Part shown: piece by piece, positions 22,976-34,388 of the stretch
Numbering within the stretch: position 1 is the first letter of the stretch
Layout: every line of letters starts with the position of its first letter
NCBI GenBank assembly: GCA_023653785.1
Contig: JAMKCH010058171.1
Coordinates: forward strand, 1 to 64,000
DNA length: 64,000 nt
Origin: Ophioderma brevispina
Lineage: Eukaryota > Echinodermata > Ophiuroidea > Amphilepidida > Ophiodermatidae
Direction of reading: 5' to 3'
Notes under the pieces: model-generated
Seen by the model: only the letters and a program-made list of their open reading frames with translations
Told to the model about the DNA's origin: nothing
Database searches by the model: none
Program-made: the position numbers and the translations under genes

Positions 22976-23047
22976 ACACCAGCCGAAAAGTGTTGCCAAC
23001 TTCTAATTCTTCCACACCATTCAGACAGTGAACAAGACTCCTGATAG
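22970..23047 (+). repeat. Penelope-like 3' segment, arm B (inverted), fused to the RT
   Basis: ACACCAGCCGAAAAGTG through ACAAGACTCCTGATAGG is the complement of arm A. It abuts the reading strand of the RT a few dozen bases upstream of YVDD, so the 5' half of one copy has been replaced by the 3' tail of another in opposite orientation. Penelope-like insertions often show truncated, inverted or duplicated ends. Confidence 0.75.
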
Positions 23048-23078
23048 GGGGGGGAGGATAGTCGACAATATCTTAATA

Positions 23079-23163
23079 GGGGGGGGTGTGGTGGGGGGGG
23101 GGGGGGGGGGGGGGGGGGGGGTGGTGGGTGTGGGGGGGGGGGGGGGGGGGGGTGGGGGGGGTG
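23079..23163 (+). repeat. G-rich microsatellite
   Basis: About 85 bases of G with scattered T. The strand could form G-quadruplexes, and its length is likely unreliable in any assembly. Confidence 0.9.
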
Positions 23164-24414
23164 AGTACTAAAAATTGTTTTTCCTGTATTTGTTGTGAGA
23201 ACACTCTACTACTTGTTTATTAACAATCTAATGAATCTATTTAACCGATTTCGAAGTCTATTTTGGAAGTTATCATAAGACGCCCCTTCTCAGATGGATT
23301 CCTGATTCTTCATACATGTTAGGAAGATTTGCAACTGCTTGGTCAAAGTTTCCTTTGGTTCCCACTCTTTGCTGTGATTAGATGAAGTCTGAGATATTAC
23401 GTAGCCGAGTCATTCCCATCAGCTGGGGTTGAAGATGGTTCTTCAGTATCATATTGAATAGCCCATGGGGAAAATTCAAGCAAAGACATGCCCATCGCAG
23501 GTTTGAAGATGTTCTTTCCTACGTATAATATGGAGTAGATGGAGTAGATCATTGATGAATGTAAGATGGTAATCTTCGACATTTGTACAGATTGCCCGTG
23601 ATGGTTTTTGAGTACATCGAGTGTAGCCATACTGTCTGAAGTACTTATGAACAGTTTGTTGGAGCCTCCTTGTGGAGCTGTCTTAAGAAGGCTATTGAAG
23701 AGCTGTTCGTTTTTCTATGACGATCTCATCAAGTTCCCGGCAGAGAGCCTTTTCAAAGTTTTCTCTGGAAGACAGAATGCTGTTGTGCTTTGAACCTTAT
23801 AGCCAAAGAGGTTCTCATGAATTCTCGTGAGATAATGATCCTCTTTGGAGTCGTTGCTCTGCTTAGCTTCTCAAGAAGGGGATCGTTTCAAGCTGTCTAT
23901 CAAGCTGTCAAGGAATTAACCACTTGGAGTCAAAGGTTTCGTCATACTTAAACCTTTTTGATTATGGCTACCAGAGAAGGCTTCCACATTTACTATATTC
24001 CTGCCCCAACAGAGGAAACAGAGTTCTTTTCGGAGCGATTTACGACTATGAAGGCAGCAATCACGATAGAGGCTCAGACGTATAGAAAGTTTTCCTTCTA
24101 CTCCACTCTTAGAGGCGTCTGATGTGGGGCGAGTTAGTGAGGAGTTCACTGATCCACTTACCTAATGACCCCAAGTGGTGGCGTATAAAGCCATTCTTTC
24201 CGCCTGTCCCGGCGCGCGTCCGTATCCTCATATCATCCGGGTCTGCAGACTTTTCTCAGAAGGTTACTCATTCAGAGTTTTAACCACTCGTCCGAACGAT
24301 GAAGTCAGATTTTGTTCACTCTCCTATGCGCCAAATCGACTCAAAGGCTATGATTCTAGAATGAAGTGAGGATTTATTTAGGAAAAAAGGAAAATCTTTT
24401 TCAATTATAATCTA
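23164..24414. other. Decayed sequence upstream of the DIRS-like RT
   Basis: No long frame and no defended motif on either strand. The + strand would precede the polymerase of the DIRS-like remnant. Confidence 0.25.
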
Positions 24415-26000
24415 TGGAAGGTTTACTCGTCCTAGATCCATAGGAAACAGGAGAACTCTAACCAGTCTTCAACTTACACTCCCTGTACATATTTATTCTT
24501 CCGAGCCTTTTCACAATGAACTCATTATCTGTTTATCTAGGAGTTTGTATTAGTGGCGGTTGGCACAACGTTAGACTTAATGATTCTTACAATCCTTGTT
24601 CCTGTGTTTTCATCAAAACTATGGCTTCTGCTTCCCATCGACAACCAGTCTTACCATTTTCGAGTTCTGACATTCGTCTTTCTACTGCTCCCCCTTACCT
24701 TTACAAGAGTAGTGAAGACAGTGGCAGAACGTCTGAGAAGGAGGGGGTATCCAGATATTCGCCTATTTCGACGACTGCTTGATTGTAGCACCAAACGAGT
24801 CTAGTCTGATAGTTAGTTAACCTGGTTGTAAAGATGGTGAAGGAACTGGGTTTCCATGACTAACTTTAAGATTTCTAACCTCGTCGAGTCGTTAAGCTGG
24901 AGTTCCCCCTTGGAGCAATTTAGATCTTTTAATTCAAAGCTTTTTCCACTGCGAGAGAATGGCAGAATTTTTAGATTGCATCCTCCCTTAATGAAGAGCA
25001 TTCATCCCAGCTATCTATGGTTTCTGCCTGCTTATGATTGAAAAAAAAAAATGTGCAGCGTGTAGACCTTCTACACCCTAATGCAGATTGTGGTCGAAAC
25101 TTTTTCCAGCTACACCTTCGGAGTTTCTACTAAGACACTGTCAGACCTATATCACCAAGTCCTTGAATACTAAGTTTTGTGAAGTATTTCGATGTTTAGC
25201 AACTCTAAGGTCCTTATGGTGAAGGTAATTTCCAGAACTTCCACACCAAGTCATCTTTACTACAGATTTCTTCGCAAATACGGTTAGAAAGTCATGCATA
25301 GTCTCACAAATTAAGGAGTGTGGGCGAATATTATAAGAAAGCTCCAATTATATGTACTAGAGTTGCTAACGCGATGTTACACTTTAAGGCGTTTCAAAGA
25401 GACGTTATCTGGGAAATCGGTGAAAAAATCAGATCAGATTTTCCACTGTAGTTGCCTACGTTAACCTCCAAGGAGGAACAAGAGTATTCCTCATGTGTAC
25501 TATGATTGTCCGCCACCTCACTTGGTGCCAGAATCATTTTATTACCCTGCAGGCGGAACCTCTCCCTGATTATCAACTATTTCGTAGACGGTTTTTCCAG
25601 GGGAAAGTCAGCCAATATTATAGCTTACTCGGAATCTACTGTGGATGGCATTTCAACAGTCATCTTTACCAGATTATTTTTCTAGATTAACAGGCCAAGT
25701 CATCTGTTTGCAAGCATGACTATTTCTAACTCCCACCATACTGAAAGTATGAAACATGGCTGGCGGCTTAACTAGAAGCTGGGGTGCGAGACTTGCTTTA
25801 TAGAATTGGGTCAATCTGATTGCTAATTTCTGGCAAAGTTTTAGCAATCAAATTCATGCAGGATGCTGCTTTTAGCCCCTTTGGGTCACTAAGGTTTTGG
25901 ATTTTAAGGCTGGTCAGTTTATTGGAGGATCATCCGAGACGGATTCCGGTAAGGCAAACCTGCTGGTAAATAGAATATCGATAGAGGTGACGCTTCTATG
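24415..26000 (+). pseudogene. DIRS-like retroelement reverse transcriptase/RNase H, decayed
   Basis: Motifs on the + strand are in order but spread over frames. TGEL-PVFNL-SL appears near 24,435-24,480 and MNSL just after it. GGWHNVRLNDSYNPC near 24,555-24,600 stands where the first catalytic aspartate motif belongs. YHFRVLTFVF and LPLTFTRVVKTVAERLRRRG come next (24,650-24,745), then IQIFAYFDDCLIVAP, with the catalytic YFDD at 24,764-24,775. VVKMVKELGF follows. SWGARLAL at 25,776-25,800 matches the start of the RNase H domain. The FTRVVK...RRRGI...AY-DD-LIVAP arrangement is typical of DIRS/Ngaro elements, which use a tyrosine recombinase. I could not find that recombinase. Many stops and shifts make it inactive. 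Confidence 0.7.
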
Positions 26001-26689
26001 AAATCTCTATATTTGACTGTGTAGTTCTTCTCACGCTCGCCTTCTAGTGCAAGGATTTTTCTGTATAAGCTGCCTCCTTGGCAGCCAGAGTGGTGAGAAG
26101 GAAGTCAACCTCCATTATCTACTATAGTAGACCAACGCTGTCTACGGCTGGTGAAGAATTCCTAAGTTGTATTCCACATCCAGCCTTCTTGTTGGCGCGT
26201 GACTAACTCGGACTCGGATCAAGCGTGTACATCTCCATCTGGCGCGAATCATCGTGTACATCAATCTCTGTCTGGCAAAAAATCTTAATGAAAAAATGGA
26301 AGTTGCGTATTTATGTTTGAGACCAGACACAATAAGATATCTTATTTTCTAGTTTGAGAATCTAACAACCTCCGAACTCTGGATCTGGGTTGATTTTGTG
26401 TCCGGCAGTTTCAACTTTTTAGGGTCGTACATCGCCAACTTTTAATACAACGTACTCTATTCGATTCAACCGTTTCACGGTCGTCTCTTTCCTTACGGAA
26501 ATGGTAAAAGTATTTCTGGAATTATACTAGCCAAAACACAGATTTTATACCTCGGCCTACAGCTCTTCCAGAGCTTCCTAGCGTTAATGGTGATCCTGAG
26601 AATAAACATCGGTGTCCATCCGAGTAAACTTCGAGATTTTTACCTGTTTTACCCCCCTCCCTCTACCTTCTTAAGAAAATCTTAGCCCT
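26001..26689. other. Decayed sequence, no recognised motif
   Basis: This would hold the methyltransferase-like or tyrosine recombinase part of a DIRS-like element, but I see no conserved motif in any frame. Confidence 0.3.
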
Positions 26690-27594
26690 GGAGCTAGCAC
26701 ACATTTGTATCACATATCTCAAGTACAAAAGGTTTGAGTGATTAAATTGTTAACAGACTGACTGGAAACCCTGAAACGTGATTCTTAAGTCCAGCAAGTG
26801 GTCCCACTTAAGGAGAGGGGGCCAAAACAAGTTTGTACAGGTGTCAATTGTAATTGATCCATCATGTTGAAAAGCACACCATTTATTGGCTAACCATAAG
26901 ATTCAGAAAGGTAGAGTTGTAAGGTACAGCCTAAAGTTTCAAGTTATATGCTAAAACGCAAAATCAATAAAGGGTCATTTCAGTTGTAACAGGGTCAATT
27001 TAAAATGTTGCTTCCGATTTGGCTACAAAATGGTGCAAATTTTGGTGGAGTTCATAGGATATTAAATAAGAATAGTTTGACTGTCTTAACTGCTTAGTTT
27101 TTGGTTTTTCCGATGTAGGGGGCACAGAAGGTCAACGTCCATTGCATTCAATGGCTTGATCTTGTACCCCCTACTTTCTTAAGCCGCATTTGAGACACTC
27201 AAATATTCCTTAATTTATCCTATGAGCTCCACCAATAATTTGCACCATTTTTTATCCAAATCGAGCAATTTTAAAATTTGACCCGGTACAACTGAATTGA
27301 CCCTTTTTTTGATTTTTGATGTTTTTAGCCTATAACTCTGAACTTTAGGTTGTACATATTACAAACTATAGCCTTTTCTGAATCCTTATGTTCGACACAT
27401 AATACATGGTGGCTTTCAACATTATGGATCAATTTCAAATTTTGACCGCGCTGTACAAACTTTGTTTGGCCCCCTCTCCTAAGGCACCACTTGCGGCACT
27501 TAATAATCCCGTTTCAGGGTTTCTGTCAGTCTGTCAACATATTTAATCACTCAACCTTTTGTACTTGAGATGTGTTACAAATGTGTGCTAGCTC
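26690..27594. mobile_element. 905-bp fold-back element (full-length palindrome)
   Basis: The left end GGAGCTAGCACACATTTGT is matched by ACAAATGTGTGCTAGCTCC at the right end. Pairing continues through GAGTGATTAAA, GGGGGCCAAA, AATTGATCCAT, GGGTCA, AAAATGGTGCAAATT and GTAGGGGG to a centre at about 27,146 (CCATTG-catt-CAATGG). Arms look roughly 75-80% identical with almost no spacer. It encodes nothing. It may be a fold-back transposon or an inverted duplication; no clear target duplication is seen. Confidence 0.85.
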
Positions 27595-28600
27595 CTGGGT
27601 ATATGGATTCCTCAGTTCTGCCCAACTTTTTCATCACTTACCTTAAACCTTCAGCAAAGCAAACATTATCCGCTGGGGTCACTTTCCTCGATCATCTCTG
27701 ACGCTTTTAAAGTGAAAGCCGCGTCACTGGTCGTAACATCGCCATTAACCCGCATTCTTATGGAATTTTGAAGTTAGGCAACATCTTGGTTTTCACTTAA
27801 GATTAACATTACTGGCATTTTTGAAGCAGCAGGATGGAGGCTGCATACAACGTTCCAAATGTTTTGTATTAAAGACGTCCTTACTAGTTATAAAAATTGG
27901 ACCAAAACCTCAACTGATCAGCAAGCATCCATAGTAAAGGAAGGATGCTAAGCATCATTACCATTATTCTCATAAGGTGAGGAATGCCGTATAATTATTA
28001 TATATACACTTATATGCTTCGATCGCATAGAGGTGCTATCTGCTATCATGATATATGTATATCCCGGGTGGGGCCCCTTGTTTCAAGGTGGTATGGATGC
28101 GTGAACAAGAAACGCGTAAAAAGGTGTCTTTTTTTCCAACAGGCGATGTACGCGCCGTTACATCGTTTAGGGTGACAAAACAGCAAAATATGGAAAAAAG
28201 GGTATGTTTTTTTCTAACCCTGAATTGCCATGTTATATCTCATTAAGCAGGATTAAAATCATCCAAATATTGTAATCGGTACTTGGGAAGTAAAGCAAGG
28301 ACGAAAATAAAGGTATATTTACGATTCTATGCACTGCGTACTTGTGAAAGGTATCATAAACTGATAACAAACTTGTTTTAGGGGATGTTTTAGCTTGTTT
28401 TTTTTAGTCGGTGGAAATACGTGGTTAGGTGCTTGAAAGTCCATGTTCACTCATTCATTCCACCTTTGAATACAAGTGCCCCCCCGTGATGTTATATATG
28501 GATTACATTGGGGCAAAATATTCAGCTTCCCATAGAATTCACATGGCGTGAAACCCCGCAGCAATTGAGACTACCGGCCTCCACTCCCTCCACTGTGGAC
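27595..28600. other. Unassigned AT-rich stretch
   Basis: No frame above 71 codons and no repeat I can define, apart from 28,600-28,657, which resembles the outer edge of the insertion's left end (CATTTCGTAATGT). Confidence 0.35.
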
Positions 28601-28658
28601 TCAGTGTGCAGTCATGCCACTATTTGGTATCATTTCGTAATGTATAAAATGGATAAAC

Positions 28659-28990
28659 GAGAATATACTCACCCAAAATTGGAGATTGTTCTATTTTATA
28701 CATTATACTACAATGACCACTAGTAAACCCTCATCCAGAGGCCCTTCCCCGCAAGTGGAGCCTTGGGAAGGTACAAAAATGACATGTAAAGGATCATGGT
28801 GCCAGTGGCGATGTGAGGCATACCGATTCAGTTGGTGGACCGCTACAGGCATGGCGTCACCGAATTTGTAATGTGGCTAAGGGGTGTCTAATGGCTTTTT
28901 TGAGCCAAAACATGCACTAGTTGGATCATTCGTAGTATACATGTATAAAATAGAACAATCCTCTCACAAATTTTTGGTGAGTATATTCTC
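28659..28990. mobile_element. TA-flanked terminal-inverted-repeat element at the right edge
   Basis: GAGAATATACTCAC at 28,659 and GTGAGTATATTCTC ending at 28,990 are exact complements. Pairing continues about 75 bases inward (GATTGTTCTATTTTATACAT). If TA is the target, the element proper runs TACTCACC...GGTGAGTA. The right flank rejoins the duplicated block here, so this end is also the right edge of the 17-kb insertion. Confidence 0.7.
28788..28953 (-). repeat. Right outer inverted repeat of the 17-kb insertion
   Basis: Complement of 11,634-11,809, including GGATCATGGTGCCAGTGGCG, AATGTGGCTAAGGGG, ATGGCTTTTTTGAGC and GCACTAGTTGGATCATTCG. Confidence 0.8.
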
Positions 28991-29610
28991 ACTGAATCTG
29001 TAAGTAAGATTACTGAAATAAATTTACTAAGCACAACGTTTCACAGATATAAAAATCTATGGTATGGTAGTCATGGACAAAAACTGTAATATAATAAAGT
29101 ACCCATCAGAACAGTCTGGGTACATATTGATTTAAATGCAGTACTGTAGTACCGTGAAAACCCTATGAGATGTATTTCAAAAACGACACCTGAATTCACT
29201 GTGGTTATTTTGCCTCAAGCTGAAATGGTTTTCATAACATGATCACTTTTTGTTCTTGTGTAGTTGACCAGGAGCTTGGAGATATGAAATCATGGCGTTG
29301 AATCCTTCAAGCCCAGGGTCAAAGCCCTTTACTGATATGGCGTGCACCAAACTTGAGGTGTATTCACATGCAAATTTGATGTAACTGAATAGTTTCTGTA
29401 AATTGCCTTTCTATTTTCAATCTCCTAATGCATTAAAGCAATAACAGCGCATCTTTTTTAAAGACCCCCCCCCCCATTTAAAAAAATGTTCATGATTTTT
29501 GACAGTTGCATTGGTAATTGGCTAGTTAACTAGACTGTGAATGGTAAAGCTTGAACTTTTCCTATGTATCGCAAAAGAAGGACGTTTGATAAATTAGGAA
29601 ATTCATATCG
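28986..29610 (+). repeat. Copy 1, second part, of the ~8-kb duplication
   Basis: CTCACTGAATCTGTAAGTAAG to GAACAGTCTGGGTAC matches 51,298-51,483. Then CCGTGAAAACCC to ATGTAACTGAATAG and on to GTATCGC matches 59,247-59,712. Thus the block is contiguous here but split in copy 2. Confidence 0.85.
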
Positions 29611-30842
29611 TATACCCGAACCCTAACAGGCTCTAGACCACAACCTACACACACTGTAATATTGTGTATATATGGTTAATTACCTCGTCTACAGATATTT
29701 GTGGTAGTTTGTGGTATTTGATCTTAATCATTGACATATCAATGTGGTACATCCAGTTACATCCCGCACCCACCCCGCACCCAACGTAAGCCTCTAACAC
29801 GCCAAGGTTCCCCGGGCCCCGCAATTTCTCTCGGCGGCCCTGTACATTGGTATTTTGTGTATATGAATGATACTCTAATTTGGGTATAGGTTATTATTTA
29901 TCTAAGTACTAAGCATGTACACAAATACCACAATCAAATTTTGTGGGAGTTCGGGCTGCAATTTCGACGCAAGCATTCCGCGTAAAGATTCTCGCCAAGA
30001 TTTTCACCAAGATTCTTGCCCAATTATTCAGAGGATGATGAATGCACACATTTAGTCCATAACCAGTTTCTGTACGGCCTTAAAATTCGAGTTTGTTACA
30101 ACAACCCCCTTGTGAATTAATTTTCCAATTATCACCTTGAAGCCTTAAAGGGGGGGTCCCCCTGACTAGGATTAGGAGGTATGTTTTCCGCCCCGAAATG
30201 TTTGCACATTAGCGCGTACTGCCGATGTCAAATGGCCGCCATTGTTTTATGAAAAACTGCTAATTTAAGCGAGCGCGAAGCGAGCTCTTATAGACAACGC
30301 GTATGTACATATTGACAGCTTTTGAAAATCTATAGTCTGACAGGTTTAAAAAATACCGACCCTCATTTGATCCCCCTTTTCGTTCTACCATAACTCCTAC
30401 GGATGTTAATTAATCGCGGTCACTAACAGGAATTCGCCATTGTAATATTTGAAGTTTTTCATTTGTAGCCATATTCCACAGTCCTTTGTTTTAATTCTCC
30501 ATTCCGTTGGATATTTTGTTTTCCGTCTCGCAATTTATTTTTATGTACTTTGTTTGCTAACCTTAAACCTATGATAATGTTGTGCTGATATTTTAAAAAT
30601 AGCTTGGAGAGAATTAAATACATAAATAAAGATTTTTAAAATAAAATAATAAATAAAATTTCACTAATAGATGGCGCCCTTTTTAAATTCGTAATTTCCT
30701 TCAGGGGAGGGCGGCTTAGAAAATCCTAATTTTAGATGTTGTCCATTGGTTTAACACGTACAAAGCGAGTATTACGGCAAACAAACATTAATTTTTGATG
30801 ACACAGCTGCATCAAGTAGAAAGAATAAAATACCACGACTTA

Positions 30843-30845
<3 letters not shown>
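29611..30845. other. Unassigned; one TTAA-type element end inside
   Basis: At 30,145 TTAAAGGGGGGGTCCCCCTG and the next 100 bases are the inverted match of the right end of 34,389-34,900, so a fragment of that family lies here. The rest shows no gene or repeat unit. Confidence 0.45.

Positions 30846-30885
<40 letters not shown>
30846..30885 (+). repeat. 40-base G homopolymer
   Basis: An uninterrupted G run followed by CCGCGG. It is likely a length-unstable site and a weak point for assembly. Confidence 0.95.
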
Positions 30886-30887
<2 letters not shown>

Positions 30888-31112
30888 GCGGACACTATCT
30901 GCTGGATTTGGGCAATCTCAAACTGATTCGATTTACAACGTATATGCTTCTAAGTACCTAATTTGCAAATTAATTAGAATATTTGACCTATTTTCTGATT
31001 CATTGACAACTTTTGTGAACAAATATCTGGAGATCTGTAAGTCCCGGGTCTGAAACTTGGAGGGATGCGAGGTTACAGATTCCTCGAACATGATTAGATA
31101 TACAACGTACAA

Positions 31113-32172
31113 TGGTCCCTGGTTATGACATTGTCCTGGGGAACAAGACATTGTCCCTGTGGTAATGGGACCTTGTCCTGGGGATATGGGGACATTGTCC
31201 TGGAGTATGGTAACATGTCCTGGGTATGGGACATTGTCCTGGGGTAATGGGCATTGTCCTGGGGTCTGGACATTGTCCTGGAGGTATGGAACAATTGTCC
31301 TGGGGGTAGGACATTGTTCTGGAATTTGGGACATTGGCTGGAGGTATGAAAGTTCCTGGGGTATGGACATTGTTCTGGGGATATGGGGACATTGTTCCCT
31401 GGAGTTTTGGGACATTGTCCTCGAGGTATGGGACGTTGTCCTGGGGTATGGGCATTGTCCTGGGATATGGTACATTGTCCTGGAGGTATGGACAGTCGTC
31501 CTCATGGGACATCGTCCTTGAAGGTATGGGACATGTCTGGAGGTAATGAGACATGCCTGGAGGTATTGAACTTGTTCTGGGGTATGGAAATTGTCCTGGG
31601 GTATGGGATATTCTCCTTGGAGTATGTGGAACATTGTCCTGGTAATGGGCTTGCCTGGGGTAATTGGACGGTCCTGTGTATGGGACATTGTCCTGGGGTA
31701 TAAGAAATTGTCCTGGGATTGGACATTGTCCTGGGTATGGGACATTGTCTGTGGACTGGTCTTGTCCTGGGGTATGGGACATTGTCGTGGGGATATGGGA
31801 CATGGTCTTGGGGATATGAAACATTGTCCTGGGGATATGGACATTGTCCCTGAGGTATTGGAACATTGTCCTTGCGGTTTGGGACATTGTCCTGGGTATG
31901 GGACATTGTCCTTAGTATGGACAATTGTCCTGGATATGGGACATTGTCCTGGAATATGGGACACTGTCCCTGGAGGTTTGGGACATTGTCCTGGAGTATG
32001 GACATTGTCCCTTGGTGGGCTATGGGACATTGTCCTGGAGGTATGGGATAGTGTCCTGGAGGTATGGGACATTACGTCTGATAGGGAAATTGTCCTGGGG
32101 ATATTTGACATTGTCCTGGAGTTATGGGAATTTGTCCTTGGAGGATGGGACATGTCCTGGGGTATGAGAACA
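31113..32172 (+). repeat. Minisatellite, 20-bp unit, about 50 copies
   Basis: The modal unit is GACATTGTCCTGGGGTATGG, with variants of 18-24 bases. Because the unit is not a multiple of three and contains almost no stops on the - strand, a 415-codon frame is open there (30,933-32,180). It cycles through TMSHT, DNVPYPG and QCPIPQ as the array slips phase. I read that frame as a by-product of the repeat: it has no conserved flanks, and equivalent frames are open in the other two phases. Confidence 0.92.
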
Positions 32173-34384
32173 ATTACCATGAATTTTTTTTACATTGTTT
32201 AGGGCCATTGCTGACTCAGAACATTTCAGGTTGAGCAATACAACCGAACTGAAATTGTGCATTTCAGAAATGATTCGAGAACCATCAAATACATCAGACG
32301 ACCTATTGGGACCGCCGTCCCTATTCTTTTACCAAGCTGTCATACTAAGTTTCATAACTATTTGGCTAGGAAGTCAAGAATACGACTTTGCTTAAACTAG
32401 GGGGGGCCGAACACGATCTGCAGATTGGAATTTGGATTTTTAAAAAAAACTGTATTTAGGTGAATTCTGCGTGCATTTTCTATGGCAAATATGACAGAAT
32501 CAACGTGAACTTAGCGCTTCGCTGCTCAGGTTCAGCCTACCTGCATCATATTATTCATTATAGATAGGACTTTATCCAGGCACTAAACGAAATAAAGTTT
32601 TACTTCCTGAAGTGGCTTAAACATTTAAAATGTCCAATGTGGGCCGTCGGAGAGAGGCTTTTTTGTTAATGTACTAAACTTTGCCAAATTATTGGGATAG
32701 CTGCCAGTAATATTGTGAGAGCACCAAAATAAGATTCATTACATTTGTATATTGCGGATATGATCTTAACTCATGATGTCGGCGGTTATAACCTCTCGTG
32801 GACTAATCAAGAAAAAAACACCCCCTGCACATCTTTTTTTTACATATAGACCCATAAGGAAAACTATTGATAAAACATTTTCGAATTTTCTCTCATACTC
32901 TGGACAATTTTTTGGTCATACCACTCAACACTATTTGAAGCTGGAATGAAGTGATCTCGGTGCGTAAGAGAGGGAGAAAGAGCTGTTGGTATACAAGTCC
33001 GAAACAAAGGTAGCACTTGTTGTGCTCGAAAGAAGTTCGGTCCACCATATTTAAATTTTCCTTCTACAGATAGACCAATCTTTTCACTTCTTCATAAACG
33101 CATATATTTTTATTTGTACTGGAAAATGCATATGCGGCACTGAGTAGTCCTTAAATACAATTTTCTGTATCATGTTAATATGAGCCTGTTGCTTCCTATT
33201 ACCTAATTATAGAGTCAAAAATTTGGTTTGGTTTAAACGTTTGATCTCACACCAAAATATTGCCGTACCTGTAATTATCAGTCGAGATACTTCGACCTTC
33301 TTCAGCAGAGTGTCCCAATTTAAGAGCACATACCTTTTGGACATGTGACCACTCAAAATCAGGTCGTAGACTCTTGGTAACTTGTGTTTCTGGATTTAAC
33401 TCTGTTACTAGCTATTGATTAATACAGAATACCGCTTCTCCTCCATGGTTCACTTGGAATTGGGCAAGACTCATTAAAGCTCCCTTCCTTCGAGGGGAGT
33501 TTAAGAAGCCGTCGTCCCGTGTACAGAGAGTCCAACTTACTGTATAAACATCGCAGTCCAGTTGTCGAATAAGAGTAGGTGAAAACCCCTGGCTTTTCCC
33601 ATCCCCATCCGCCCCCAGCTTAAAAAACTCGGGCCCTGTTAGGATCGTCCGTTCATAGAACAATAACACTGCCCCGAATCAGCTTACACAGTTGACAAAT
33701 CCTGACACCAACCCACAAGCCATTAAACGATGAACTTGTGAAACGAACGACGAACCGATATAGCTGTTTTAGCTACTTGTTTATGGTTTAAACTGACTCT
33801 ATGATAGTTTCAGAGGAAGACAACAGCTCATTAACCTGATATCATAAAAATCTAATAAATGGAGTGGTAGACGGTATTTTAAGGACTACTCAGTGACATC
33901 AAGATGTTCCCGTAAAAAAATAAAACATATTCTTGTGTAGAAGTGAAAAAGTTGTCTATATGTAGAACGGAAAATTTAAATACGGTGACCTAACTTTCTT
34001 TTCAGTAAATTCATCAAGTGCAGATCTTTGTTTCTGCCTTGTCCCACCGGCTCCTTCTTTCTCGCTTTATATTACTGCTGAGATCAATCTTTCTTTCTTA
34101 CCCACGTAAATCTTGTTTTGATGGTGTCTGCCATTGAAGTACTAGAGGAAAATGGTGGGAAATGTTTGAATAGTTTTCTATGGTTCTTATTATGTCTAAA
34201 AAAGATGTGCAGGTGTGTTTGTCTTTTTGATTTAGGTCCCCTGTAGCGGGTATAACCGCCGCCATCATGAATTTAAGATCATGTCCGCAAAAAATAAGCA
34301 AAAAAAAGAAAAAAAAAAAACTGTCCATTAATTACTCTATCACTCACATTCTTACCCCAACACTTTGCCATTATAGATAGTATA
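32173..34384. other. Mostly unassigned; two weak coding candidates
   Basis: A T-rich tract ending TTTAG at about 32,202 precedes 32,203-32,395 on the + strand, whose frame (ADSEHFRLSN...SNTSDDLLGPP) is open for 60 codons and could be an exon. A - strand frame at 33,412-33,669 (85 codons, with LGADGDGKSQGFSP) is ordinary in composition but unrecognised. A segment at 33,270-33,310 reading GCTGAAGAAGGTCGAAGTAT on the - strand resembles tails seen after Penelope-like genes. None is firm. Confidence 0.25.
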
Positions 34385-34388
34385 TTAA

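Larger units (their letters stand above)
11634..28985. mobile_element. 17.35-kb nested composite insertion
   Basis: The second copy of the large duplication runs straight through this site at about 51,290-51,300 (GCTATTTTCTCACTG). Here the left flank ends GCTA and the right flank resumes TATTCTCACTG, consistent with insertion at a TA. Inverted sequences lie at the two edges (11,634-11,809 and 28,788-28,953). Within are an inner inverted-repeat pair around an A-poor GC-rich tract, decayed DIRS-like and Penelope-like retroelements on opposite strands, a long fold-back and several microsatellites. The simplest reading is a DNA transposon that later received other elements. A single giant element cannot be excluded, but no intact transposase, polymerase or integrase was found. 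Confidence 0.75.

Noticed and set aside
11634..28985. Maverick/Polinton identity for the 17-kb insertion
   Set aside because: Size and inverted ends would fit, but no family-B polymerase, integrase, ATPase or capsid motif is present, and the interior is made of other retroelements.
30933..32180. 415-codon open frame on the - strand
   Set aside because: It is the translation of the 20-bp minisatellite. Other phases are equally open, and there is no flanking gene structure.
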